Positions 1 to 7,870 of a stretch of 44,062 nt of DNA are shown here, in pieces (within the stretch, counting starts at the first letter, position 1; every line of letters starts with the position of its first letter). Below the pieces are notes generated by a model. It saw nothing but the letters and a program-made list of their open reading frames with translations, ran no database searches and was not told the origin of the DNA. The stretch comes from Janthinobacterium sp. (GTDB lineage: Bacteria > Pseudomonadota > Gammaproteobacteria > Burkholderiales > Burkholderiaceae_D): contig JANXSQ010000288.1 in the NCBI GenBank assembly GCA_025356595.1, positions 1 through 44,062 on the forward strand. The letters are read 5' to 3'. The position numbers and the translations under genes were made by a program.

Positions 1-66
1 ACTTGTTCTGTAGTGCCTTCCGCGTTTCCGACAAAGCGTTGTGTTTGTCAGCAGCAGAGAAGGAAG

Positions 67-201
67 AGTATGCAGCGTTTCGCTTGTTTCGTCAACCCCC
101 TGATTTTCCCGCAGCGCCGTTTCCGGCACTCCCTTTTGCTCAGCATCGAGTGCCTCTCATTGGGGAGGCGAACTATAGCAAAGGGGCCGCGCTGCTGGCA
201 A
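67..201 (-). promoter_or_regulatory. tandem rRNA-type promoters reading out of the left edge
   Basis: On the minus strand there are two sigma-70-like promoters in series. The upstream one is TTGCCA (196-201), an 18-base spacer and TATAGT (172-177), followed by a C-rich stretch (TCGCCTCCCC) like the GC-rich discriminator of stringently controlled stable-RNA promoters. The downstream one is TTGACG (90-95), a 17-base spacer and CATACT (67-72). No open reading frame follows before the window edge. Tandem promoters with such a discriminator are typical of rrn operons, so I infer an rRNA (or tRNA) operon just outside the window. A strong protein-gene promoter is the alternative. Confidence 0.5.
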
Positions 202-458
202 GGCTTTTCTTTACGCTCATCTTGATCCCCTTATGAGGGACGCCCGCAAACATCGCCCTCCCCCCGTTCTACGCCCCGATTCTTACCGGCTGTCGCAATT
301 GCGTGGCGCGTCGGCGCGGCCCTGTTTAGAGTCACAACATCCCGACACGCCATATCAGGCTGACCTATATGGCGGGGCGGTGGCGAAACCATACCCTCGT
401 TTTTATCGCTCAGTTACACTCGCCGTTTGCACATACACACTTGCACAGGAAGATCCAT

Positions 459-1751
459 ATGTCCCCCTTGCCGACAGCGCCCCAAATTCTGAAGAACGTC
501 CATCGCGGTTTCGATGCGACGGCAACCTGGGTGACGCACCTGTCGTGGTGGAAGTTCTTCCTGTTCGCGGCATTGGCGCTGGTCGCCGGCTCCATCCTGC
601 AAGATGAGCTGTTTTCCTCCGGGCCCGACGAGGAAGTGGTGATCAAATCGGAAAAGCGCCCCAACAAGAAAAACAGCGGCGATACCAATATCCTGATTGA
701 CGATACGGGTATCCATTTCAATCCGCGCAACGGCAAGAACCGCCGCGCCGGCGCCAGTGCCGGCGCAGAGGCGCAAGTGCCGCCGGCGCCGCCGGAACCG
801 GTGGAGCCCCCCACTGAAACGGTGCCACCCGCTCCGCCGGCCCCACCCGCGCACCCCGCCAAGTCCGCCTTTCCGGTCAGCATAGACGCCTCCGGCGAGG
901 AAGTGCATATCGACTTGCCGCCGCAGATAGGCGAGGAATTATCGAATGCCATAGAAGAAGCCGTCGACGATGCGGCGGAGCAAAAGGTGACGCGCTATCA
1001 CAAGCAAGCCTCGACCTGGTTCAAGAGTTTCGTCTGGCTGCTGGTGCTGGCCCTGTTCGCCACCAAGGCCCTGGTCGGCGGCAAGAAGCGCGCCGAAGCG
1101 CAGACCTTGACGGCGAACGCCGCCGCCGAACGCGAATCCATGCAGCGCCAGGTGAGCGAGGCGAAGATGCAGATGATGCAGGCGCAAGTCGAGCCGCACT
1201 TCCTGTTCAACACCCTCGCCTCGGTCGAACACTTGATCGTGACGGATCCGCCGCGCGCCTCGGCGATGCAGCGCAGCCTGATCCAATATCTGCGCGCCGT
1301 GCTGCCGCAGATGCGCGAGAACGCCGTCATCACCAACCTGGGCCGCGAAGCCGACATGGTGCGGGCTTACTTGAATCTCTTGAAAATGCGCATGGAAGAG
1401 CGCCTGACCGTCGACTTCCAGATTCCCGACGGCCTGCGCACGGCCGCCTTCCCGCCGATGATGCTGCAATCGATGGTCGAAAACGCCATCAAGCATGGCC
1501 TCGAATGCAAGCCCGAGGGTGGCACGCTGAAGGTGCTGGCCGAGGTGGCGCACAGCAAGCTGCGCGTCTCGGTCACCGACGACGGCCTGGGCTTCGGCGC
1601 CGTGCCCAGCGACGGCACCGGACTGGGTTTGCCGACCATACGCGAGCGCCTGAAATTGCTGCACGGCGATCAGGCGCAATTGCTCATCGCCCCCAACACA
1701 CCCAGCGGCGTGTGCGTCACCATCGAAGTGCCCTACCAGTTGTCGAAATAG
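459..1751 (+). CDS. LytS/YehU-type membrane sensor histidine kinase
   Basis: Sensor kinase of the LytS/AlgZ class (His_kinase family plus HATPase_c), 430 residues. The ATG at 459 has AGGAAG 6 bases upstream; an earlier in-frame ATG at 369 lacks such a site. Membrane segments lie at about 31-47 and 187-206, enclosing a roughly 140-residue periplasmic part with a Pro/Ala-rich tract (about 107-134). A short helical linker leads to the phospho-acceptor box PHFLFNT (His247), then an N box (MVENAIKHG) and G boxes (DDGLGFG, GTGLGL). The LytR-type regulator lies 111 bases downstream and is the likely partner. The ligand is unknown. The periplasmic proline-rich insert differs from the multi-membrane-span sensor domain of classical LytS. 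Confidence 0.85.
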   Translation: MSPLPTAPQILKNVHRGFDATATWVTHLSWWKFFLFAALALVAGSILQDELFSSGPDEEVVIKSEKRPNKKNSGDTNILIDDTGIHFNPRNGKNRRAGASAGAEAQVPPAPPEPVEPPTETVPPAPPAPPAHPAKSAFPVSIDASGEEVHIDLPPQIGEELSNAIEEAVDDAAEQKVTRYHKQASTWFKSFVWLLVLALFATKALVGGKKRAEAQTLTANAAAERESMQRQVSEAKMQMMQAQVEPHFLFNTLASVEHLIVTDPPRASAMQRSLIQYLRAVLPQMRENAVITNLGREADMVRAYLNLLKMRMEERLTVDFQIPDGLRTAAFPPMMLQSMVENAIKHGLECKPEGGTLKVLAEVAHSKLRVSVTDDGLGFGAVPSDGTGLGLPTIRERLKLLHGDQAQLLIAPNTPSGVCVTIEVPYQLSK

Positions 1752-1801
1752 AGCAACGGCCCCCGGTCACCCCACCCATCCAGGGCGCCGCAATGAATAC
1801 A

Positions 1802-1830
1802 TTGCTTAATCGATCATTTCATTGAATAAT
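1802..1830 (+). promoter_or_regulatory. candidate sigma-70 promoter for the LytTR regulator
   Basis: TTGCTT (1802-1807), a 17-base spacer and AATAAT (1825-1830) lie in the 111-base gap between kinase and regulator genes. This would place the transcript start about 25 bases before the ATG at 1863, so the regulator could be made independently of the kinase. Confidence 0.4.
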
Positions 1831-1862
1831 TGGCGCTCGCTAGTTCTTACTTTCACAACATT

Positions 1863-2621
1863 ATGCCTACAGCTATTATTGCCGACGACGAAAGATTGAT
1901 GCGCGAACAGTTGCGCATGCGCCTGGGCCAGGTCTGGCCCGAACTGGACATCGTCGGCGAGGCCAAGAACGGCGCCGAGGCCATCGAACTGGTCGAGCAA
2001 CTCAAGCCGGACTTCACCTTCCTCGACATCCGCATGCCCGGCAAGACCGGCATGGAGGCGGCCCAGGAAATCGGCGACAAGAGCCGCATCGTCTTCGTCA
2101 CCGCCTACGACATCCACGCCGTCGAAGCCTTCGAGCGCGGCGCCATCGATTACGTGCTCAAGCCGCCCGAGCAGGAACGCCTGCAGGTGACGGTCGAGCG
2201 CCTCAAGGCGCATCTGGGCAAGCCGGCCGTCGACATGAACAGCAGCGTCACCGCGATGCTGTCGCAACTGGCCGAAAAAATGGTCGCCAAGCCGAGCTAT
2301 CTGCAATGGATACAGGCCAGCATCGGCCAGGATTTGCGCATGATACCGGTCGAGGAAATCCTCTTCTTCCGCTCCGACGAGAAATACACCTGCGTGCAGA
2401 CGGCCAAATACGAGGCGCTGATCCGCAAGCCGGTGCGCGACCTGGCCGAGGAGCTCGACCCGGCCCTGTTCTGGCAAATCCACCGCGCCACCCTGGTCAA
2501 CGTCAACGCCATCGAGGGCGTCACGCGCGACATCCGCGGCCGCCACCTGGTGCTCATCAAGGGCAAGACCGACAAGCTGGAGGTGAGCCGCAGCTTCCTG
2601 CACCTGTTCAAGCAGATGTAG
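1863..2621 (+). CDS. LytTR-family response regulator
   Basis: Response regulator of the AlgR/LytR class, 252 residues. The receiver domain (about 1-120) shows the acidic pair Asp8/Asp9, the phospho-acceptor Asp55 in TFLDIRMPG and the conserved Lys in YVLKP. The C-terminal half (about 145-250) is a LytTR DNA-binding domain (for example FFRSDEKYTCV and IHRATLVNVNAI). The ATG at 1863 begins exactly at the first receiver strand (MPTAIIADDE) but has no clear ribosome site; an in-frame TTG at 1830 coincides with the putative -10 box and is unlikely. It follows the LytS-type kinase gene, its expected phosphodonor. Target genes cannot be told from the window. Confidence 0.88.
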   Translation: MPTAIIADDERLMREQLRMRLGQVWPELDIVGEAKNGAEAIELVEQLKPDFTFLDIRMPGKTGMEAAQEIGDKSRIVFVTAYDIHAVEAFERGAIDYVLKPPEQERLQVTVERLKAHLGKPAVDMNSSVTAMLSQLAEKMVAKPSYLQWIQASIGQDLRMIPVEEILFFRSDEKYTCVQTAKYEALIRKPVRDLAEELDPALFWQIHRATLVNVNAIEGVTRDIRGRHLVLIKGKTDKLEVSRSFLHLFKQM

Positions 2622-2711
2622 GCCCCGCCCTCCTGCGTCACATCAAACCCGCCGCGCGCCACTCCATTAGTGTGGATGGAAGCATTTTCCGTCGCCACCA
2701 GGAGCCGCACC

Positions 2712-3884
2712 ATGGGCAAGCCGCACCATTCGAGCCTGGGACGCGCGGCGCCGCTGCTGTTCGCCCTGCTGGCGCTGCCGCTGGCCTACCTGTTGCTGAA
2801 GCCGGCCGACAGGCGCGCGCGGCGGCGCAACAGCGCCATCATCCGCAACGCCGGCGAGGCCATCATCACCACCGACGCCGGCCAGCGCATCCTGCACGCC
2901 AATCCGGCCGCCGTCGCCATGTTCGGCACCACGGCGGCGGCCATGCGCGGCGCGGCGCTGGAAACATTCATTCCGCGCGACTTGCGCACCCTGGGCGAAC
3001 AAGCGGGCGAGGAGCATGCCGGCGACACCGACATCCAACTGCGCATGATGGGCCGGCGCGCCATCGACCACACCATCACCGGGCTGCGCGCCGGCGGCGA
3101 GCGCTTCCCGCTGGAGGGCTCGATCGCCAGCCAGGGCGAGAACGGCGCCACCATCTACACCCTGATCCTGCGCGACATCACCGAGCGCAAACACATGCAC
3201 GCGCAACTCGAGCATTCCTACACCCAGTTGCGGCTATTGTCGGCCACCCTGCAAACCATCCGCGAAGAGGAGCGCAAGCACATCGCGCGCGAACTGCACG
3301 ACGACCTCGGCCAGTTGCTGGCCACGCTGCGCCTCGACCTGACCCTGCTGCAACAGCACGCCGACGCCTACCAGCCCAGCGCGGCCATCCTGCGCAATAT
3401 GGACCAGCTGATCGTCACGGCCATCGCCTCGCTGCGCCGCATCGCCGGCAATCTGCGCCCGCGCGCCCTCGACGAGGGCGGCCTGTACTTCGCGCTGCAC
3501 AGCCTGCGCAACGACTTCATCCAGCGCCATCCCGTCGCGTTCGAGCTGCTGGCCGATGAAAACGAACTCATCCTCGATGACGCCTACAGCACCGCCATCT
3601 ATCGCATCGTCCAGGAATCGCTGACCAACATCGCCCGCCACGCCCAGGCGCGCAAGGTCACCGTGGCGCTGCAGCGCATCGGCGCCCAACTGACCATCTG
3701 CATCCAGGACGACGGCCGCGGCATCGTCGACAGCGACATGGCGAAGGCCGCCTCGTTCGGCCTGCTGGGCATGCGCGAGCGGGTCTGGGGCTTGCACGGC
3801 GACATCAGCATCCGCGGCAACGACGGCGGCGGCACGCGCATCGACATCGTTTTGCCGCTGCCGCCGGCGCCGGCGCCGGCATAA
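2712..3884 (+). CDS. PAS-domain sensor histidine kinase, NarX/UhpB class (HisKA_3)
   Basis: 390-residue kinase. One membrane anchor (about 12-29) is followed at once by an Arg-rich cytoplasmic boundary, a PAS domain (about 40-155, ending in the typical LRDITERK) and a dimerisation/phospho-acceptor segment with ELHDDLGQLLATLR (His196). The HATPase_c domain closes the protein, with NIARHA, DDGRGI and FGLLGMRERV. The ATG at 2712 has AGGAG about 8 bases before it; an in-frame ATG at 2670 has nothing comparable. Kinases of this class normally pair with NarL/FixJ regulators, but the next gene is a convergent porin, so the partner is encoded elsewhere. The signal is probably cytoplasmic or redox-related, sensed by PAS; this is inference. 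Confidence 0.85.
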   Translation: MGKPHHSSLGRAAPLLFALLALPLAYLLLKPADRRARRRNSAIIRNAGEAIITTDAGQRILHANPAAVAMFGTTAAAMRGAALETFIPRDLRTLGEQAGEEHAGDTDIQLRMMGRRAIDHTITGLRAGGERFPLEGSIASQGENGATIYTLILRDITERKHMHAQLEHSYTQLRLLSATLQTIREEERKHIARELHDDLGQLLATLRLDLTLLQQHADAYQPSAAILRNMDQLIVTAIASLRRIAGNLRPRALDEGGLYFALHSLRNDFIQRHPVAFELLADENELILDDAYSTAIYRIVQESLTNIARHAQARKVTVALQRIGAQLTICIQDDGRGIVDSDMAKAASFGLLGMRERVWGLHGDISIRGNDGGGTRIDIVLPLPPAPAPA

Positions 3885-3917
3885 AAAAAGGTTCTTCACG
3901 GCTTACCGGGAAGAACC
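3882..3917 (-). terminator. intrinsic terminator of the porin gene
   Basis: GGTTCTTC (3890-3897) pairs with GAAGAACC (3910-3917). On the minus strand the stem is followed by a run of seven T residues (3883-3889), 55 bases beyond the porin stop codon. It overlaps the end of the convergent kinase gene. Confidence 0.8.
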
Positions 3918-3971
3918 TAAACAAAGGACGCCCTTGCGGGCGCCCCATCCAGCCAGCCGAAACGGCGGCGC

Positions 3972-4946
3972 TTAAAACTTGTGCGAAATGCCCATCTGGT
4001 AGGAGGTCAGCGATTTCACGCGCTCGCGGCCGGCGTAGGCGTACAGGTCGGTGCGCTTCGACAGATGGTAGTCGTAACCCAGGCCGAATTCCTTGGTGGT
4101 ATCGACATCATCCTTGCCGGCGATGCTTTGCTTGCCCTTGCCGTACACTGCCTTGGCGTCTCCCTGACCCAGCGTGTACACCACGCCGACCAGGAAGGCG
4201 TCGTATTTGCCGGTTTTGGCCAGCTTGGTGTCGCCCTTGGCGTAAGCGCCGCTGAGCTTGATGTCGCCGAACTTGTAGGCGCCGCCGATCACATACATGT
4301 TCGGATTCACGCCCGTCGGAACCTGCACGTTCGGATCGATTTTCGACGCCGTCAGCGACACGGCGCGCTCATAGCCCGCGTGCAGGCTGATCGGGCCGTT
4401 GTCGTAGGTCAGCAACAGGTCGACGCCGGCGTCGGCGCCCGACACTTCGCTCAACACGACTTGCGCGCTGGCGACAAAACCTTCCATGTTCGGGCTGTTG
4501 TAGGTGATGGCGTTGCTGACGCGCGAGCCCGACACGCCAACGCGCATCATGCTTTCATTGACCTTGCCGACCACGCCGTCGGCGTTGAACGGCTCGACGC
4601 GCACTTGCGCGCTGTCGACCAGGTTCTTGGTGCGGCCGATGTTGACGGTACCGAAGCTGCCCTTCAGGCCGACGGTGGCCTGGCGCTCGAACAGGGCGCC
4701 CTTTTGCGCGCCGGTATCGGCGAGGATTTCGCTTTCCAGGTTGAAGATCGCCGACAGGCCGTTGCCCAGATCTTCCGTGCCCTTGAAACCCAGACGCGAA
4801 GCGTGGTTTTCACGTTCGACCGTGCTCGCGCCACTGGTCTTGGCCAGGCCCAGATCGACCACGCCGTAAATGCTGACGTTCGATTGCGCTTGCGCCGAAG
4901 CCGCGAAACTGCCGATGACCAGTGCTGCCAGAGTAAGTTTTTTCAC
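3972..4946 (-). CDS. Gram-negative general porin (Burkholderiales OmpC-like)
   Basis: Outer-membrane diffusion porin, 324 residues, expected as a 16-strand trimeric barrel. A signal peptide (MKKLTLAALVIGSFAASAQA) is followed by the family-typical mature start QSNVSIYGVVDLGL. RLGFKGTEDLGNGL, the constriction-loop region and a C-terminal aromatic (GISHKF) needed for barrel assembly are all visible. Length is normal for betaproteobacterial porins. It is a single-gene unit with its own terminator. Substrate preference cannot be predicted. The upstream spacer up to 5241 holds AT-rich sequence around 5060-5115 that probably includes the promoter, but no box is convincing. Confidence 0.93.
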   Translation of the reverse strand: MKKLTLAALVIGSFAASAQAQSNVSIYGVVDLGLAKTSGASTVERENHASRLGFKGTEDLGNGLSAIFNLESEILADTGAQKGALFERQATVGLKGSFGTVNIGRTKNLVDSAQVRVEPFNADGVVGKVNESMMRVGVSGSRVSNAITYNSPNMEGFVASAQVVLSEVSGADAGVDLLLTYDNGPISLHAGYERAVSLTASKIDPNVQVPTGVNPNMYVIGGAYKFGDIKLSGAYAKGDTKLAKTGKYDAFLVGVVYTLGQGDAKAVYGKGKQSIAGKDDVDTTKEFGLGYDYHLSKRTDLYAYAGRERVKSLTSYQMGISHKF

Positions 4947-5241
4947 TTGATATTCTCTACATTAAGTTGACGAAATTGAGCATTGCAAAGGCGGCCGGCG
5001 CGGCGCGGAGAGTCTGTTGCCTCCCCCCGATCCGGCCGCCTCCGCCTTACCGACACGAATCATGCCTATCAAATACTTCAACAATATGACATAGACAATT
5101 TGTTGTTTTTTAGCACGTCAAAGTGTCCGGACGCAAGAAAGCGCCGGGCGCGTCCGGGCCGGAGTCAACAACAATGCGGGGAAACGGAGGCCGGCGCAGG
5201 ACGCGCCGGCGCGGCGGCGGCGGGCGGCCGCCGCGGCAGGC

Positions 5242-5892
5242 TTACTTCAGGCGGCAGCTCAGCAGCCAGTAATGCTCCTGGCGCAGGATGCGGATTTCGC
5301 GCACCGACGAGGCCATTTTCTTGCGCAGCGTGCTGTCGGACGGGAAGTTGCGCAGCACTTCATAGCGCTGGCCGTCGTCGCCGGTCAGGAACTGGAAGGT
5401 GTTGCCGGCCGCGTCGGTGCGGGCGACGACGTCGCTGACGCCGTCGACATAGCTTTCGTCGATCAGCACCAGCAAGGTGTCCTTGCCCAGCTTGGCGCGC
5501 AATTGGCCGAGGAAACGCTCCTGGTCTTCGCGCTTCACGTGCGACCACCAGAAACCGGCGAAGCACGCCGTGTAGCTGCCGATGTCGGCCGGCAGGTCGA
5601 AGGCGTCGGCGACACTGAACTGCACCACGTCAGGGTCGAAATCGCGCGTCTGCGCCAGGTCCAGCATTTCCTGGTTGATATCGGTGGCCCGCACCGATTC
5701 GGCCGTCTCGGCGATGCTCTGGGTCCAGTAGCCGGTGCCGCAGGCGATTTCCAGCACCTTGTGGCCGCTCAGCAGCTCTTCCACCTTGTCGTGCAACTCG
5801 TCGAGATCGTCTTCCAGGTCGGCGCTGTCGTAGCGGCTGTCGTATTCCTGGACGCCAACGGCGTAGTATTGTGCTAATTGATCGGTAATCAT
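5242..5892 (-). CDS. class I SAM-dependent methyltransferase
   Basis: 216-residue protein with the Rossmann methyltransferase fold. The SAM-binding motif I is VLEIACGTGYW (about 46-56), followed by the acidic strand end ATDINQEML and a later aromatic-rich FAGFWWSH segment. The ATG at 5892 is chosen because AGAGAAGAA precedes it; an ATG 18 bases further out lacks a site. The gene stands between porin and cysB, all on the minus strand, with 57 bases to cysB. The substrate is not recognisable; small-molecule methyltransferases of the UbiE/ubiquinone-like group are the nearest resemblance, but no quinone genes are nearby. Confidence 0.8.
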   Translation of the reverse strand: MITDQLAQYYAVGVQEYDSRYDSADLEDDLDELHDKVEELLSGHKVLEIACGTGYWTQSIAETAESVRATDINQEMLDLAQTRDFDPDVVQFSVADAFDLPADIGSYTACFAGFWWSHVKREDQERFLGQLRAKLGKDTLLVLIDESYVDGVSDVVARTDAAGNTFQFLTGDDGQRYEVLRNFPSDSTLRKKMASSVREIRILRQEHYWLLSCRLK

Positions 5893-5949
5893 GTGTTTCT
5901 TCTCTGTCATATACGTGGTGGGAGCATGCCGGCCGGCGCGCGCGCCGGC

Positions 5950-6891
5950 CTATAGTTCGTAATTGTCCTTCACGCCGCTCATCGCCTGCTCGATCAGCTT
6001 GCGGTTCAGCGTCGGCGTCAGCAGCTCGATGAAGGTGTAGATATAGCTGCGCAAATACGCGCCCTGCTTGACCGCCACGCGCGACACATTCATGCCGAAC
6101 AGGTGGCCAACGGAGATCGCGCGCAGGTTCTTGTCGCGCTCGGCGTCAAAGGCCATACCCGCTATGATACCAACTCCCATCCCCAACTCGACATAAGTCT
6201 TGATGACGTCGGCGTCGATGGCCTCCAGCAGCACGTCCGGCTTCAGGCCGCGCAGCACGAAAGCGTGGTCGATCTTGCTGCGTCCGGCGAAGGCGCTGTC
6301 ATAGGTGATCAAGGGGAAGGCGGCGATTTCCTCCAGCGTCACCGACTTCGACTTCAGCAAGGGATGCTCGGGCGGCACCACCACCATGTGCTCCCATTGG
6401 TAGCAGGGCAAGGTGATCAGGCCGTCGATGGCGGCGATCGATTCGGTGGCGATGGCCAGGTCGGCCTGGTCGCGCTGCACCATCTCGGCGATCTGCCGCG
6501 GATTGCCCTGCAACAGCGACAGGCGCACCTTGGGGAACTTCAGCATGAAGGCCTGCACCACCCGGGGTAGGATGTAGCGGGCCTGGGTGTGTGTGGTGGC
6601 GATGGTGAAACTGCCGCTGTCCTGGGCCGCGAATTCCTTGCCGATGCGTTTCAAACTGTCGATTTCCTGCATAATCAGCTCCACCGACTGCAACACCAGC
6701 CGGCCCGGCTCGGTCAGGCCGCGGATGCGCTTGCCGTGGCGCGTGAAAATGTCCACGCCCAGCTCCTCTTCCAACTCGATGATGGCTTTCGACACGCCGG
6801 GTTGCGAAGTGAACAATGCCTTGGCGGCATCGGTCAGATTGTAGTTCTGGCGCACCGCTTCACGCACAAAGCGCAGTTGATGGAGATTCAT
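5950..6891 (-). CDS. cysB: CysB-type LysR-family regulator of sulfur assimilation
   Basis: 313-residue LysR-type regulator. The N-terminal winged helix-turn-helix (about 1-60, MNLHQLRFVREAVRQNYNLT... SQPGVSKAIIELEEELG) and the following region match the CysB/Cbl subgroup closely. The effector domain occupies about 90-300. Known CysB proteins activate cys genes in response to O- or N-acetylserine and are opposed by sulfide or thiosulfate. It is transcribed divergently from the sulfate-reduction unit at 7066-13878, with 174 bases between them and an inverted repeat at 6965-7003, so control of that unit is the natural inference. A Cbl-like (sulfonate) role is the alternative. Confidence 0.9.
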   Translation of the reverse strand: MNLHQLRFVREAVRQNYNLTDAAKALFTSQPGVSKAIIELEEELGVDIFTRHGKRIRGLTEPGRLVLQSVELIMQEIDSLKRIGKEFAAQDSGSFTIATTHTQARYILPRVVQAFMLKFPKVRLSLLQGNPRQIAEMVQRDQADLAIATESIAAIDGLITLPCYQWEHMVVVPPEHPLLKSKSVTLEEIAAFPLITYDSAFAGRSKIDHAFVLRGLKPDVLLEAIDADVIKTYVELGMGVGIIAGMAFDAERDKNLRAISVGHLFGMNVSRVAVKQGAYLRSYIYTFIELLTPTLNRKLIEQAMSGVKDNYEL

Positions 6892-6964
6892 TACAGTTTT
6901 TTGCCCTTGATCACTACATTACCGAGAATTTATTGCTTTCCTGCACTACCACCCGCCATTTTGC

Positions 6965-7003
6965 GCTCATGCTTATGCTCAATTCGCATATAAGCAAATG
7001 AGC
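6965..7003. promoter_or_regulatory. inverted repeat between cysB and the cys unit, candidate CysB operator
   Basis: The left arm GCTCATGCTTAT (6965-6976) matches the reverse complement of the right arm ATAAGCAAATGAGC (6990-7003) apart from two extra bases. It lies in the cysB/TSUP divergent spacer, about 63 bases before the TSUP start. LysR-type regulators bind such dyads near the promoters they share. Assignment to CysB is inference from position. Confidence 0.45.
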
Positions 7004-7065
7004 AGGAAGTCGTTTGGAATGAAGACGAAGTTTATTACTATTGCAGGTACTTTGGGGGCACATGC

Positions 7066-7839
7066 ATGACTTTCTCTTATATAGTCTCAGGATTCGCGGT
7101 TGGTTTACTCGTCGGCATGACCGGCGTCGGCGGCGGCTCGCTGATGACGCCCTTGCTGACCTTGCTGTTCGGCGTCTCGCCCTCGGTCGCCGTCGGCACC
7201 GACCTGGCCTTCGCCTCGATCACCAAGAGCGCCGGCACCTTCACCCACCGCCTGCGCGGCACGGTGCGCTGGGATATCGTCAAGCGCCTGTGCCTGGGCG
7301 CCCTGCCGGCCGCCGTGCTGGCCACGCTGGCCTTGAAGTCGTTCGGCAAGCTGAACCAGGAAATCGGCCTGGTGATACGCTACTCGATCGCCTGCTCGGT
7401 GCTGCTGACCGTGGTCGCCCTGATGTTCAAGAGCAAAATGCTGCACTGGATTAACGCCCATCCGGAAAAACAATTGCAGGGCAAGCCCCTGTTCTGGGCC
7501 ACCGTCGTCGCCGGCGCCGGGCTCGGCGTGCTCGTCACCGTGTCCTCGATCGGCGCCGGCGCCATCGGCGCGACCTTGCTGGTGATGCTGTATCCGCGCA
7601 TGTCCTCGGCCGAGGTGGCCGGCACCGACATCGCCTACGCCGTGCCGCTGACGGCCATCGCCGCCTTCGGCCACTGGTGGCTCGGCTCGATCGACTGGTC
7701 CCTGCTGGCCTCGCTGCTGATCGGCTCCCTGCCCGGCATCACCCTCGGTTCCTGGGTGGCGCGCTCGGTGCCGGAAAGGTTTCTGCGCGTCCTGCTGGCC
7801 ATGACCCTGACGGGCGTGGCCTTCAAGCTGATTTACTAG
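7066..7839 (+). CDS. TSUP (TauE/SafE) family sulfur-compound transporter
   Basis: Integral membrane protein, 257 residues with about eight hydrophobic segments. The two TauE/SafE half-domains begin with the glycine-rich GVGGGSLMTPLL (about 23-34) and GAGLGVLVTVSSIGAGAIGA (about 146-165). The ATG at 7066 has GGGGG 7 bases upstream. Members of this family move sulfite, sulfoacetate or related anions. As first gene of the cys unit it may export excess sulfite or import a sulfur oxyanion; the direction cannot be read from sequence. Only 31 bases separate it from cysI. Confidence 0.87.
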   Translation: MTFSYIVSGFAVGLLVGMTGVGGGSLMTPLLTLLFGVSPSVAVGTDLAFASITKSAGTFTHRLRGTVRWDIVKRLCLGALPAAVLATLALKSFGKLNQEIGLVIRYSIACSVLLTVVALMFKSKMLHWINAHPEKQLQGKPLFWATVVAGAGLGVLVTVSSIGAGAIGATLLVMLYPRMSSAEVAGTDIAYAVPLTAIAAFGHWWLGSIDWSLLASLLIGSLPGITLGSWVARSVPERFLRVLLAMTLTGVAFKLIY

Positions 7840-7870
7840 AATTCATTGCGTTTTTTTTAGGATTTTTGAT

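Noticed and set aside
3-236. small plus-strand frames in the first 240 bases
   Set aside because: No ribosome site and no homology; the region is better explained by minus-strand promoters.
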